Positions 24,763 through 36,066 of a stretch of DNA of 64,000 nucleotides are shown piece after piece. Under the pieces are notes generated by a model. It ran no database searches, was not told where the DNA came from, and worked only from the letters and a program-made list of their open reading frames with translations. Source of the stretch: Patella vulgata (lineage: Eukaryota > Mollusca > Gastropoda > Patellidae); contig NC_065879.2 in assembly GCF_932274485.2 (NCBI RefSeq), positions 45,246,936-45,310,935 of the forward strand, written 5' to 3'. Numbering within the stretch: position 1 is the stretch's first letter; every line of letters begins with the position of its first letter. A program made the translations under genes and the position numbers.

Positions 24763-25234
24763 CAGGGCTCACACTGACTTTCAATTTTTTTCCGCCAAAA
24801 TAGATGATAATTTTTATATAAAAAAATGTTAATATTTTTTTTCCGCCAACTGGAAGTTTTATCTGCCAAAAATGTGTGATAAAAAAGACAACATCTAACG
24901 ATTTTATGTCTCAGCTAGGCTTATTAATATTCTAAAACAATTACCGATATATACAATACAATATACAACAACTTTGCATTTTATGTCTCAATTATTCTAA
25001 AACAATTACAGATATATACAATACAATATACAACAACTTTGGATTTAATAAGATCCCTTTTTTTTCTTTTTTTTTTGGTGACTTTAGTCTATTTGAACAC
25101 CATACTGCACAATATATTTTCAGTATTTACATGTCAGATCTCATTCAAGGATTGCCAATTTTCTATAAATTTAATCGCCTCTTTCATATTTTTATCGCAA
25201 ATTGTGACTTTGGCGAGCGACAGCGCGAGCCCTG
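24763..25234. mobile_element. hAT-type MITE with perfect 8-bp target duplication
   Basis: Ends CAGGGCTCACACTGAC and GCGACAGCGCGAGCCCTG. Flanked by CATATAAA (24755-24762 and 25235-25242). Contains an internal direct duplication of about 70 bp (ACAATATACAACAACTTTG twice). 472 bp, no transposase. Confidence 0.85.
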
Positions 25235-25660
25235 CATATAAATTTCATACATGTTGGATTATAACTTTTGCCATTTGAACGTTCACAAGTTCAACAAAGT
25301 AAAACAAGTGCCATTAATTTAGAAGTAATCGACAGAAATTGCTGACATTCAATAGGATTCTTTATTTCACCAATTTAAATAATGCATATAAATTTCATAA
25401 AAATCGGATTATCACTTTCATCATTTGCACATTCACAAGGTTCATCAAGGGCCTTAACTTTACAAGTAATTATTAAAATAATGCTGAAATTCAATAGGAT
25501 TCTTCATTTCACTAATTTAAATGATGCATATAAATTTCGTACAGATCAGATGATAACATTAATCCTTCGAATGTTCACAAGGTTCAGCAAAGTTAAACAA
25601 GGGCTATAACTCTAGTCGTAATTATTGGAAATTATTGGAAATGATCTTTGTAAATTTCAT

Positions 25661-28007
25661 GGGTCCATGTCAAAACCCCCTCTGGTCAAAACCCCCTAGG
25701 TCATAACCCCCTTGGACTTAAATTAAAAACGGACAAAACCCCCCCTTTTTATTTATTTATTTTTTATTAATTTATTTCCTTTATTTATTATTATTTAAAA
25801 ATGAATATCTGAAAAATAAAATATTATTTAAAAAAAAAATATGACCAACTAAGACAATTGACCACACAATTAACATAACATAATCTGCTTTTTACTAGGA
25901 ATAACATAGCCTCAGTTATTGTAATCATTCAAGTGAAAAGCAATTATTTGATCAATCTCAACTGAAGTCATGGCGCTACAATTTAAAATCTCCTATACCA
26001 AACCCTATTCCCAGCAGAACTCTGGAACGTTCATCTGACAACACTTGGTGGTGGGTCTCGCACTAACAATCTATGCAAGTCTTGGAACAGGGCTTCAGTT
26101 CCCTGCTGGGAATATCAAGACCCCACAATCTGGCGGGCTCTCGAACATCTCCATCTGGATCACAGCAATGTCAAGTCTGCACTCCTGCAATACTCACGCG
26201 GACAACCACCAAAAAACAACAGGAGATCCACAAGAAAGACTTTACAACTTGTGTGCAAACCAGGGCTTCCACTTCAAAATTTTCCCAGCCGGTCATTTTT
26301 CACGTGGAGAAAGTGGTGCTATTTTTAGCACATAACAAGAAGACACAAAACAACATGATATTGAAATGCTGATCGGGTTTAATTGGTTCAAGGACAGTCG
26401 CAAAGAAATTTAATCTCACGTCGGCATTTATACCCACCCACTCAATAAAGGAACACATGTAATCAATTATCATTTATTTATTTATTTATTAATATATAAA
26501 AAAATATAACAACAAGAAACATTCATTCATCGCAAGTACACTATTTTCTTACAACATCACCCGTATACACGTATACTCCTCGCATCTCTAATGGAACTGT
26601 TGTGGTATAACATCTTTAAATAGTCGATCTTCATGTTCATGTGATGTTTTATGGTCACCGGAGGCAGTGTGCTCAACAAGATGCCACTTTCTAAAATTCT
26701 GGGAACCAATCACAAAACTATTCTTGGCGTTATGTTTCTGACAACAATCTTTTAATTAACCTGTGCGTACTGCGTACGTGACGAGTTAGACTGTTGACTA
26801 TTTCTCCATACACGGCGAAAAGTAGTTCTGAATGATTAATGCATTTAAATAATTCAAAGTCATTCAATGTACATCAATTAACAACATACTTCTAAAACTT
26901 ATAAATATATTAACTCGTATTAATATTTGGGGAGCTCAAACAAAATTGTTCTAGTATTTTCACTCGATAACATGTGAATATAATTGCACATGTATCAAAA
27001 TGGCGGTGAGCGTAAAAAGTTCATTGTCTCAAGTAAAGTAATATCAATCAGTTGTTACATAAAAGAAAACAAAAGGATTAAAAACACACACCGACAATAC
27101 GTCTTGTGTAGGAATATTATATCTTAACCACGGGAATGTTTGTGACGAGATTTTAAGACAGACTGTGTTTTTCGGAAAGGAACTGTTTTCCACGTGGGCG
27201 AATATTGAAGAAGGGAGGTCGGATTCATTGACGACATCTCGCTTTCTTTTGTTATTCTGAAAGGGTTGGAATTTCAACATTTCGCATGATTAACTCTAGT
27301 TTTCAAGTGAAGACATCAAAGTAAAGTTTTTAATTTGTTTGATGTTGATACAGTAAATATGGCTGCACGAGGGATGAAAGTCGGCAAATATGCTGTAACA
27401 ACAACTCGGTTTTAAGAATTGTCGCACAGTACTAATTAAAAACAAAACTCGGTTAATTAAAGTGATTAAATGTTGAGCTTTTAATCTGTTTGATGTTAAT
27501 CCTCCGTTGATTGTGATTAGAGCAATATACACAAGGATAATTAATTGGCAGTGGTTTCCATTCGTGGGCTACTGAACACTGTTAATTTTATTACACCTGA
27601 CAGTTCACTCACATCACGACACCCACAGAGTTTCGTCGTGTTCCGGGATTTTATGATGTAGCACAAAATATGCTATTTTTCCGGCGTGCAAAATGACCTA
27701 CGGGTCTGATCCAGTTCCGGTCATTTTCCAGAGCCCTAGGTCCCGACCGGCATATACGGCCGACATGGAACCCATGGTGCAAACCATAAAACGTATTTGG
27801 CACACCATCCAATGGAAATAATTTCACCCATATAATTGCAAATAAAATATAGAAATAATCGATTTTGTTGTGTACTTCACTTCACAAACCACAAAAACAT
27901 AATTTTGAAATGATTTTAATATTATATAATATAAAAATGGGGGATTTTGACCAGAGGGGGTTCTGACTTGGGGGGGTTCTGACCGGAGGGTTTTTTGACC
28001 GTATCCC
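25661..28007 (+). mobile_element. MULE (Mutator-like) element with 9-bp target duplication
   Basis: Flanked by AAATTTCAT (25652-25660 and 28008-28016). The inverted ends start GGGTCCATGTCAAAACCCCC and GGGATACGGTCAAAAAACCC (complement of the right end) and continue as iterated GGTCAAAACCCCC-type units. A transposase C-terminal fragment lies at 25987-26328. The remaining 1.6 kb has no recognised protein. A 9-bp duplication and an RTNN..WN transposase motif both fit Mutator-like elements; the Phantom group, common in animals, is a possible home. Confidence 0.8.
25987..26328 (+). pseudogene. MULE transposase C-terminal fragment
   Basis: 113 open codons bounded upstream by an in-frame TAA. Motifs: LFPAELWNVHLTTLGGGSRT, NNLCKSWNRASV, DPTIWRALEHLHLD, YSRGQPPKNNRRSTRK. 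The order ELWNV...RTNN..E/KxWN...RGQPP is that of FLYWCH/MULE-type transposase C-termini in invertebrates. The catalytic DDE part and any zinc finger are missing, since only about 330 bp separate this from the element end. Confidence 0.7.
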
Positions 28008-28763
28008 AAATTTCATACAGATTGGATGATAACTATTTTCGTTAGAGTATTTACAAGGCGCAACAAAGTGAAACAAGGGCCATAACTTCACAAGAAATTA
28101 ACGGAAATTGCTGAAATTCAATGTGATTCTTTGTTTTACTAATCTAAATGATGCATATAAAATTCATACAGATCGGATAGTAACTTTTGTTGTTGAAGCG
28201 TTCACAAGGTTCAATAAAGTGAAACAAGGACAATAACAAAGTGAAACAAGGACAATAACAATGTGAAACAAGGGCCATAACTCTAGATTTAATTAACGGA
28301 AATTGCTGAAACTAAATAGGCTTCTTCGTTTCTTTAATTTAGATGATGCATATAAATTTCATACAGATTGGTTGATAACTTTAGTTAGAGCGTTCACAAG
28401 GTTCAGCAAAGCGAAACAAGGGCCATAACTTCAGAACGAAATTAAAGGAAATTGCTGAAATTCAATAGGTTTCTTCGTGTCACTAATTTAAATGATGCAT
28501 ATAAATTCCATACAGATCGGATGATAACTGTTGTCGTTACTGTTCACAATGTTCAACAAAGTGAAATGAGAGCCATACTCCAGAAGAAATTAATAAAAAT
28601 TAATGAAATGAAATAGGCTTCTTCATCTCACGTTAACAACATATATCAATTTAAAAACAATCAGATGATAAATGTAGTCTGTAGAGTGTTCACAAGAAAT
28701 TGTGGACGATGGACGGGGGCGACGGCAATATACGACCACATTTCCAATGTGGCGTATAAAAAT

Positions 28764-29084
28764 GGGATCTCGATCTAGATATTGGGGTGACATTGGGGAA
28801 TGTGCCGCTTTCAGGGAGAGATCACGGACACATTTTTGCATCGCTGTCATTAAATCTTGTGACAATTTTACTTATCTATTTCATTTACTTACTCAAATTC
28901 TCATCCTCTAACTGTAAAAGTCAATGTTGATCTGAAGTTATTTTGTTGGAGTAATTTACTTCAGGTAATATCAGTGTGAACACAGCCTTAGTAATCATTC
29001 AGAGAGAAAAGCCACTGTCTGATGTTAGAAAGACTTGTGTGGTGTGGAAAATCACCACAAAGGCCTGATAAAAAAAAGGTATAA
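28764..29084. other. Spacer between TREs
   Basis: No exon or repeat recognised. Confidence 0.4.
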
Positions 29085-30243
29085 TTTTTACACACCTGCA
29101 TTGAAATAGGTTGTATAGTTGTCACCCCTATTCATCATGATATCCACTGGACAAATTTATCTTCCGATTGACTTGAAATTTATACTCAGTGTTTCTATTC
29201 GTGACAAGAAAAAGTCTATTGATTTTCAACTTTCGAAGTGATCTGATAATTGGTACATTGTTAGGGTGACCCATGTACTCACAGAAATACAGTCCACCGT
29301 TGATAGTTCGAGACTACCACTGAAGCGTGCACATTCGCCGTGCCGAGACCAACTTTCTGACAGTATGATACTATAAATAGCCATGGCACGTGCAATTCTC
29401 TACAAATCTATCAACTATTACAGCCGTAAAAAATTTATTGTTGACGATTTTGAATAGCAGTTAAATTAAGCTTCTTGGTTATTTTTTAAATCGCTTTATC
29501 ATTAACTGTACCGTTAAGAGCGGCATCTTTTGGTTTAGTACAAATAATATCTCTGAATCACTCGGGTTAGGCAGGAACATGATACTAGCAGTAGTTTCAT
29601 TTTACTTTTACAAGCTTCTTAAAACGATTGTTGAGCTACCTAACGTGCTTATTTCTAAATTCAATTTCTTGTTCTAGCTTTCTGTTACGTTTCGTAAAAA
29701 CGTAGTCTTGATTATCCCGACCTGTCAATCAGACGTAGAATGGTCGATAGACTGGTTAAGCGAGACTAATTTCAAAACAAGGGCACGTAACCTATCTTTT
29801 ACTCAAAAGTGTCTGGATGTTATGGACGACTCTTGGAACCAGTTTTCAGTCTATTATTTATACATGATTAATGGTCATAGCTTATTAAGTAAAACATGAT
29901 CGTTTATTTAGTGACTATAATTGTGTGAAACTGATTTGAGGCTTGGCATATATATAAATATTGTGGCGTAATTGTCGAGATATATGGAGATATTTATTTA
30001 TGGTGGGTCACCCTAACATTGTTGGGTTTTTTTAAATATTACCTTTAGAAATAACTAAATACCCATGAAATTTTAATTATTTCTAACAGTTACTTCATGT
30101 ATTGTTGCACTTGATCAGTTTGATTTTCTTGTTAATACTCCCATTACTTACAAAAGAATAAAAAATATGACTGCCTTTACAGACTGCTGGGAAAACTTAG
30201 CTTCTGTGGGTATATGTTGGGTTGCCTGGCAATCTGTCTATTT
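29085..30243 (+). mobile_element. TRE-A, degraded, split by a 754-bp element
   Basis: Left part TTTTTACACACCTGCATTGA and one A monomer. Right part from 30016 with TACTCCCATTACTTACAAAA, GCTTCTGTGGGTATATG and GGTTGCCTGGCAATC. Confidence 0.65.
29262..30015. mobile_element. 754-bp TIR element (TAGGGTGACCC ends)
   Basis: Ends TAGGGTGACCCA and TGGGTCACCCTA, flanked by ACATTGT (29255-29261, 30016-30022). A small reading frame (29708-29899, VEWSIDWLSETNFKTRA) lies inside but matches nothing I know. TIR type and 7-8 bp duplication suggest hAT. A right-end fragment is at 22846. Confidence 0.7.
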
Positions 30244-30735
30244 AATTAGATTACCAGAGTCAGGACTTGGTATTCAGAGTAGCCGTGGACAGTTACCAGT
30301 TCAGTTGTTTGGCTATGAAAGTGTTGTACAACAGTTGTTATTACTTGAATTTGTTGAGCCATGCCAGCCATATGTTTATTAACAGTAGATTGCTGTGGAC
30401 AGGTCAAGGTTAAATAATAATCTATAATTGTTATTTATTGTTAACAAATAAACATGCCAATCATTAGGTAAAAAGGTCATTTTATGGTCTGTAAACTTAT
30501 AAATCTCATTGTGATGAACAAGCATGTCTAAGTACAACAATTTCTAATTCTCAAGTTATTGCCCTTAAGTATTTAGTAGTACATGTATCTTGACAGGTTA
30601 GTGATATTTCTCAAGAAAAAATGATTTTTATTTTTCTAAAGATATATAGCAGTTCAATCTGATTCTGCTGGGCTGCTAAAAATAGGTCTTTTCTGTAGTT
30701 GTACCCAATCTGATTAAAAAGTTTGTTTTATCTTT
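30244..30735. other. Non-coding stretch
   Basis: Nothing recognised. Confidence 0.4.
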
Positions 30736-30739
30736 ACTA

Positions 30740-31065
30740 AACTAGGATCTGGAAGAGTTGTTATATAACCTGCTTTCTGGATGATGTTAGCCCTGTGAGG
30801 GATTAGCCAACTAAACAGTCTGTTACGGCGAGTTTTTGGCAGAGTTGCGAGGAACTGTGGGTAACCCTCTAGAAATATCAACGCTGATTGGTTAATGAAA
30901 TGTCTGATGTCATAGGGTCAAAAACTGCTCTTATGACCTGACGCGACCTCCCACTGCAACTTTTCATGTTCATGTAGTAGAGGCCATCGAAAGTATAAAA
31001 AAAAAACCGAAACGAAATATAGATGTGTATTTTAATCAGATTGTAGTTAATAAAATCAATCTAGT
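30740..31065 (-). repeat. Unclassified dispersed repeat E, copy 2 (inverted)
   Basis: Reverse complement of the repeat at 4050-4350; landmarks AGGATCTGGAAGAGTTGTTA, GAGGCCATCGAAAGTATA and TGTATTTTAATCAGATTG. Confidence 0.6.
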
Positions 31066-31374
31066 TAGCTTTCACACCTGTGACCAATGATGCAATGGTA
31101 CAGATGATTTCATCATTCATTGTTGATAAAATAAGTCACATATGATTATCATAACAAGTCATAGGAAATGAGAGATTAAAGTTTCAAAGTAAATTATAGT
31201 TACATTCAAAATATAAACATGAAATTTGTAGTATGTATCCATTTGATTCCAATTTAATTGTTAAACATAAGACTCAAATATTAAAGAGAAATGAATTTTT
31301 TCGGTGCAAAAGTACAGTAATCTTCAAGAGGTCCAGTGACTTTGGGTTAATGGATTCGAAATCAAAGCAGCTTT

Positions 31375-31604
31375 ATGTAGTGGCTCAGTAAAATGCTGGC
31401 TCGCTAACCCGGTGGTTGCGGGTACCTCCTCGTGTGGGATGAGAAAGTTGCTCAGGATTTTCCGGCACAGTTTTCCCTTGTCAGTGGTGCGGGAACGTAG
31501 ATCTGTTTAGTCATTCAGATGGGACAAAAAAAATGAGGCCCAGTATACATTGGCTTGCATGTAAAGAACCAATTGCTGTCAGAATTCGAAATACTTCCTT
31601 GTTA
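31375..31604 (+). mobile_element. SINE-1, 5' part, diverged
   Basis: GTGGCTCAGTAAAATGCTGG, CTCGCTAACCCGGTGG, GATTTTCCGGCACAGTTTTC and TTGTCAGTGGTGCGGGAACG. The B box is degraded. Ends after GTCAGAATTCGAA. Confidence 0.7.
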
Positions 31605-31799
31605 TGTCAGCTGTTATGAATTATTGGTCAGATGAGTTTTCTGTTCTCAGTTTAGACCATTAAATCTACATAGATGTCAACAATGCTATCAATTTCGTAT
31701 CTTGTTGCTATTATATAGGTTGAAAAATGAAATGCAAGAGTTAGCAAGTTGAATGATCTCAAAAGTGAAATCCGACTGTCTGTATTTCAAATATTGACT

Positions 31800-32046
31800 A
31801 TGTTGGCCAAGCAAATTCCTCAAGATTTTCCAGCACGGTTTCCCCTAGAACATCTAGTCGTTTGGGTGGAATGGAAAACTGAGGTTCCGTTTTCAGTTGG
31901 CAGTTGAAATTCAATATAAGAGTACACTGTAGTGCCGCTGTCCCTTGTAAATTAGCCCTCATAGTACACTGTATGGTGCAAGCTCATCTCCTGATGTCCA
32001 GTCTGTGCATAAAGGTAGGACGTCGAACAACATTAAATTTCATTTT
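31800..32046 (+). mobile_element. SINE-1, head lost
   Basis: GATTTTCCAGCACGGTTTCC, CAGTTGGCAGTTGAAATTCA, GTAGTGCCGCTGTCCC and CATAGTACACTGTATGG follow the SINE-1 body; ends AAATTTCATTTTG. Confidence 0.7.
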
Positions 32047-32339
32047 GTTAAATGAAATCTCTTTTATGATCTATATAAATACTGTACTTCCTTATCTTGT
32101 TCGCTAGTATAATGATATGTTGAAAATTAAATTCACATGTTTAGTTGGCAAGGTGAAGGAATTAGCAAGTCATTGACCCCATTGACCATATTTCAAATAT
32201 ATTGTGGGGTTATCCTAATGATATGGATATGCCTGTTGTCAATCAATGTAAAATAGAATATATATATTCAAAAGTGGTAGCTTCTGTTAAATTCTGTCTT
32301 TTATGTTGGGGTGGGTCATGGGTGACAAAGTAGTGTTTT

Positions 32340-32675
32340 TATAGATCAAGGTCTTTCATTGAGGCAAACAGTGTGGTTTTTACCCAAGGCCTGTATGTAT
32401 CTAGGTTGCCGTCCTAACCTTATGGGTTTTCTCCATGTTTCCAATTTTCTCCCATTGCTAAAGACCCATGCATTCAAGTAAATTATTGATTACATATTTG
32501 CAACACTTTAGTCCCAAAATAATCTAGTTTGAGTGGATGTTAAACCCCATTTTTCTACCATAGCTAAAAACCTGTGCATTCAAGTGAGTTGTGGAATAAA
32601 GATTTGCAATATTAATTTTAGTCCCGAAATAATCAAGTTTGGGTTGAATGGATGTTAAACCCATATTGTCTCTAT
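32340..32675 (+). mobile_element. SINE-2 with a partly duplicated 3' end
   Basis: TCTTTCATTGAGGCAAACAG, TTCTCCCATTGCTAAAGACC and AGTCCCAAAATAATCTAGTT. A second copy of the 3' part follows at once (AGTCCCGAAATAATCAAGTT), ending GTTAAACCC. Confidence 0.6.
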
Positions 32676-33014
32676 CTAGGGTTACTGACACCTATATCAG
32701 ATCAATTGTATACTGTTAATCACCTACTTACCGAGCTTGTGATAGGTTGAATAAAAATAGGTCATAGATTATTTTTTAAACATGGTATATAACGGAGGGA
32801 TTGTTATTGTTACATGCTTTGGGTAAATGGACGCTTGACTTAACAACACAGCGTTTAGTTTAAAAAAAGAATTTACTCCCAACTATGCCAATATCAGAAG
32901 GTAATATATATTGATTTGTGGAAATTTGTATTTTTTGGATTTGTGATTTATTGTCTATATAAGATTAGCACTTTTAAAAATTGTAATACTGCACTTTAGA
33001 CTCAGTTTACATAG

Positions 33015-33105
33015 AAATGAAGTTGAAATGTTTATCTTAACTAAACCTCTTGGATTTAACTTAAATCAAAGAGGTTTAGTTGAGATAAACATTTCAACTT
33101 CATTT
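33015..33105. repeat. Near-perfect 91-bp hairpin
   Basis: Arms 33015-33057 and 33063-33105 pair over 43 bp with two mismatches around a 5-nt loop (AACTT). Outer ends AAATGAAGTTGAAATG and CATTTCAACTTCATTT. No other copy noticed in the window. Confidence 0.85.
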
Positions 33106-33625
33106 TAAGTCAAAGTAGAGTTTGAATTATCAAGTTCTGTTTATTATATAATGGAAGCTTATAAAACATATTGAAAGACTTCTTTATACCGTTACTCTTG
33201 TCATCATCACTTGATAAGTAGGTTTGCTATCAGCCAAGTGTCATTTTAACAACAGTTATTTGACTATTACTCAAGAATTAAAACTCCAGTCACAGATTAT
33301 AATGGTCAAGAACAAAGAATTGTTAACATTATGTAACACACATTGAGGTGTTGTCAATGTAGGGTGAATATAGATGATGAAATATATCTACTCTTCTGTG
33401 AAATGAGTGTTGAACCTGCCAATTTAAAGGTGATTTCACAGATTAATTTTGGTGATTTAATATGGGTTTATTCTGATTAAAGGACTCTTGCGAACTTTTT
33501 GTCCTAACTCAAGTGCCAATATCTGAAGCTTAGTGGTATTCTTTGAAGAAATACAAACTTTCCGTTTTCCTATGAATCTGGCCAGTTCCTAAAATTCCAT
33601 GCTGTGTAATTAAGTGCCTGGTTAA

Positions 33626-34521
33626 TAGGGCTGCAATGATACACCAGGCCACCTACAATGCGCATCACAATTCATAGTCTACGGTATGATTAATATCGCG
33701 ATACAGGTATTAAATTTAAAAAATCCTGTTAAATTTTGAAAGTCTTTCACTGTGAAAATTCAAAGACCTACTTTTATGATTTACTTTAATGTGGTGTTTT
33801 CTCGGGTTAACTGCATGAATTTCATTGCTGTCATACTTAACGGGAAATCCTAAAAACTCCCATACTTCACTTGTAACTTACATGTATATACTTGGTATGG
33901 GGGATTTTGATCTCAATATTGCTTTTGTAGATCGTGTAAATTGAATTTGGTGAATTCATTATGAAAACATTTCAGCTGGCAGGCTTGTAATGACACAACA
34001 ATTTCAGCCAATGAAAAGCTTTCTCGTCAGTTCAGTCATAGATTACAGAACAGCAAAGAAAATAACATTACAAAGATTTTAATATCAAATATTAATATAC
34101 AATGAATGTGCTGAATAATGTATGCAGTTTGCACCAATTGCCTTACTTATACAGTAATATTATCACAAATCACATATTACTGACGTATATATATATACCA
34201 TGTTTTTTCCTCGTATTATACAAGTGTATAATTTGAATGCAACTTAATAAGCCGCGGAGCAGCTGTTAGCTGGAGCACTCAGCGCTATACAAAATGATTA
34301 TTATTATTATTATGTGTCGAAAACGCCTTAACACTCACTGAAAGTAAAAAAAATGTTATTTTGCTTGTGTACTTATTTACGCATTTAAAGGAATATCAGT
34401 CTATTTTTGTGAAATTATTATTTGAATAACGAATCGCGATACGGACATTGATTGTATCGTGTATCATGGATTTTTAAAACATCGCGGTTCATCGTTTTAT
34501 CGATGAATCGTTGCCGCCCTA
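33626..34521. mobile_element. hAT-type element (896 bp) with perfect 8-bp target duplication
   Basis: Ends TAGGGCTGCAATGATACA and TGAATCGTTGCCGCCCTA; flanked by CTGGTTAA (33618-33625 and 34522-34529). Subterminal ATCGCGATAC motifs occur at both ends. No transposase. Confidence 0.85.
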
Positions 34522-34529
34522 CTGGTTAA

Positions 34530-36027
34530 CCATGTCTATTAAGTATCTACTTAAGTTATTATCTTCGAGATTGTCATTTATACAACTGAAGAATGAAATT
34601 ATGTAACTCTATTTATCAAGTTTGTCAATTGTTCTGAATGGTTCAATATTTTAATTGAAATTTTGATATATAAATCTGGGACTGCCACTTTAACAACTGT
34701 CATTTGATTATTACTCAGTGTCTTTTATGCTTGGGTTACAGTTGATCATTGAGATGGATTAAGTGCATTTTATTGGTTACATAGGCAGGATGAACAGATA
34801 TAGTTGTACTCTTCTGGTAGCCGTCTTCATTAGCCAAGTAGGAGCAGAACAGTAGGATGTTAAACCCCAAAATACTTCACTTCACTCTTCTAGTAGAATG
34901 TTAGTGTGATATTCAAAGTTTGAAAAACTAAATATTCTGTGTATAACAGATTTTAGTTGGCATTCAGGTTGGAAAATTTACTTTGTATGTAAAAAAAACC
35001 AAGCTACAACTGTAGGTACAGCTATGTGTACTCATGTCATATATATTAAGTTACAAAATTTAAAACTGTGTATATTTTAATTATTGTTCTTCATTTGTTT
35101 TGAAGTAGAATGGACATACTTTTTTCAAAATGATAAAATCATGGCATCTTATTACTAAGCTACATTGACATAAAAGTTAGGCCAAGTCCAAAAAATAGAT
35201 GATTTACAAATTAGTGTGATTTGTTTTTTCCCCACATTTTTCTTTCCTTCTTTAGTATTTAATCGTCATTTTTATTTGGCCTATTTATATGTCTTGTCTG
35301 CCATAATTTTGTGTCAACACCATATTGAGGTTAAATTTTATTATCTAATCTGTTTTACATACCATGTGTTTTGTTGATGTAATTATAAGTCGCTGTTGAA
35401 TTTCAGATATTATAACTTTTAGAGTTATTGCCCTTACTTTGTAGAGGCCATTTTAAATGCATTGTTCAAATCAGGGAGATGAAGAATATTTACCTACCAG
35501 TAAATTTAAATTACTCATTAAAGATGCATTATGTAAGAATTAGATAAAGAGCTGGCTGTTCTCTGATATTTAATAGTTCAAAAATAGATAAGAGAGAAAG
35601 AGATTATGTTTAACATCCACCTGATATAAAGTAGGTCATTTTGGGACTAAAATTGATTCTGTTTTATTTTGATGATTTACTGGCGCGTAAGGGTCTTGAG
35701 CAGGAAACCGATGTGGTTGGACAGAAGACCATACACCATGTCACAGTCAAGCAGGCAACTGAAACCAGGCCACTTGACTCAATGCGTTAAATCTTTCAGC
35801 CACCCAATAAAAGATAATGAAAAACGAATATATATACAGTATTGAGCTCCGATTTAAGATTTGATAAAGATAGCCTTGATTATCAAGTGCCATTGTTACA
35901 ATAATTAACTATGTCTTGATTATCCATTTTAATGTTAAATTATTAAATGGCACAGTCGATTTAATCCATTTTTAATCATGGTCATCTGATGTTTGTCATA
36001 TGAATAACATTTGAATGAAGCCAAAAG
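34530..36027. other. Non-coding stretch with small repeat fragments
   Basis: Contains a SINE-1 3' fragment at about 34807-34885 (GCCGTCTTCATTAGCCAAGT, AACCCC), a short inverted MITE M1 end at 35517-35590 (TTAAAGATGCATTATGTAAG), and an inverted SINE-2 (separate entry). Confidence 0.5.
35604..35800 (-). mobile_element. SINE-2, inverted
   Basis: GTAGGTCATTTTGGGACTAA, GGGTCTTGAGCAGGAAACCG and CACTTGACTCAATG are the complement of the SINE-2 body; the head is degraded. Confidence 0.6.
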
Positions 36028-36064
36028 AAGAACCGCAATAGGCAGATTTAACCTCTGCATAATG
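36028..36064 (-). mobile_element. MITE M1 5' end, inverted, cut by a TRE-C
   Basis: CGCAATAGGCAGATTTAACC and TCTGCATAATGCA are the complement of the MITE start. TRE-C begins immediately after. Confidence 0.55.
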
Positions 36065-36066
36065 CA

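Larger units (their letters stand above)
23770..28763 (-). mobile_element. TRE-B host, minus orientation, carrying three DNA-transposon insertions
   Basis: The left edge is the complement of the TRE 3' end (GGTTGCCAGGCAATGAAACG, CAGCTAAATCGTCCG). The right edge is the complement of the start (GGACGGGGGCGACGG, CCAATGTGGCGTATAAAAA). B monomers fill the remaining parts 24607-25660 and 28008-28690. Insertions are at 23854-24602, 24763-25234 and 25661-28007. Without them the TRE would be about 1.4 kb. The right part includes a local triplication of AAGTGAAACAAGGACAATAA near 28225. Confidence 0.8.
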
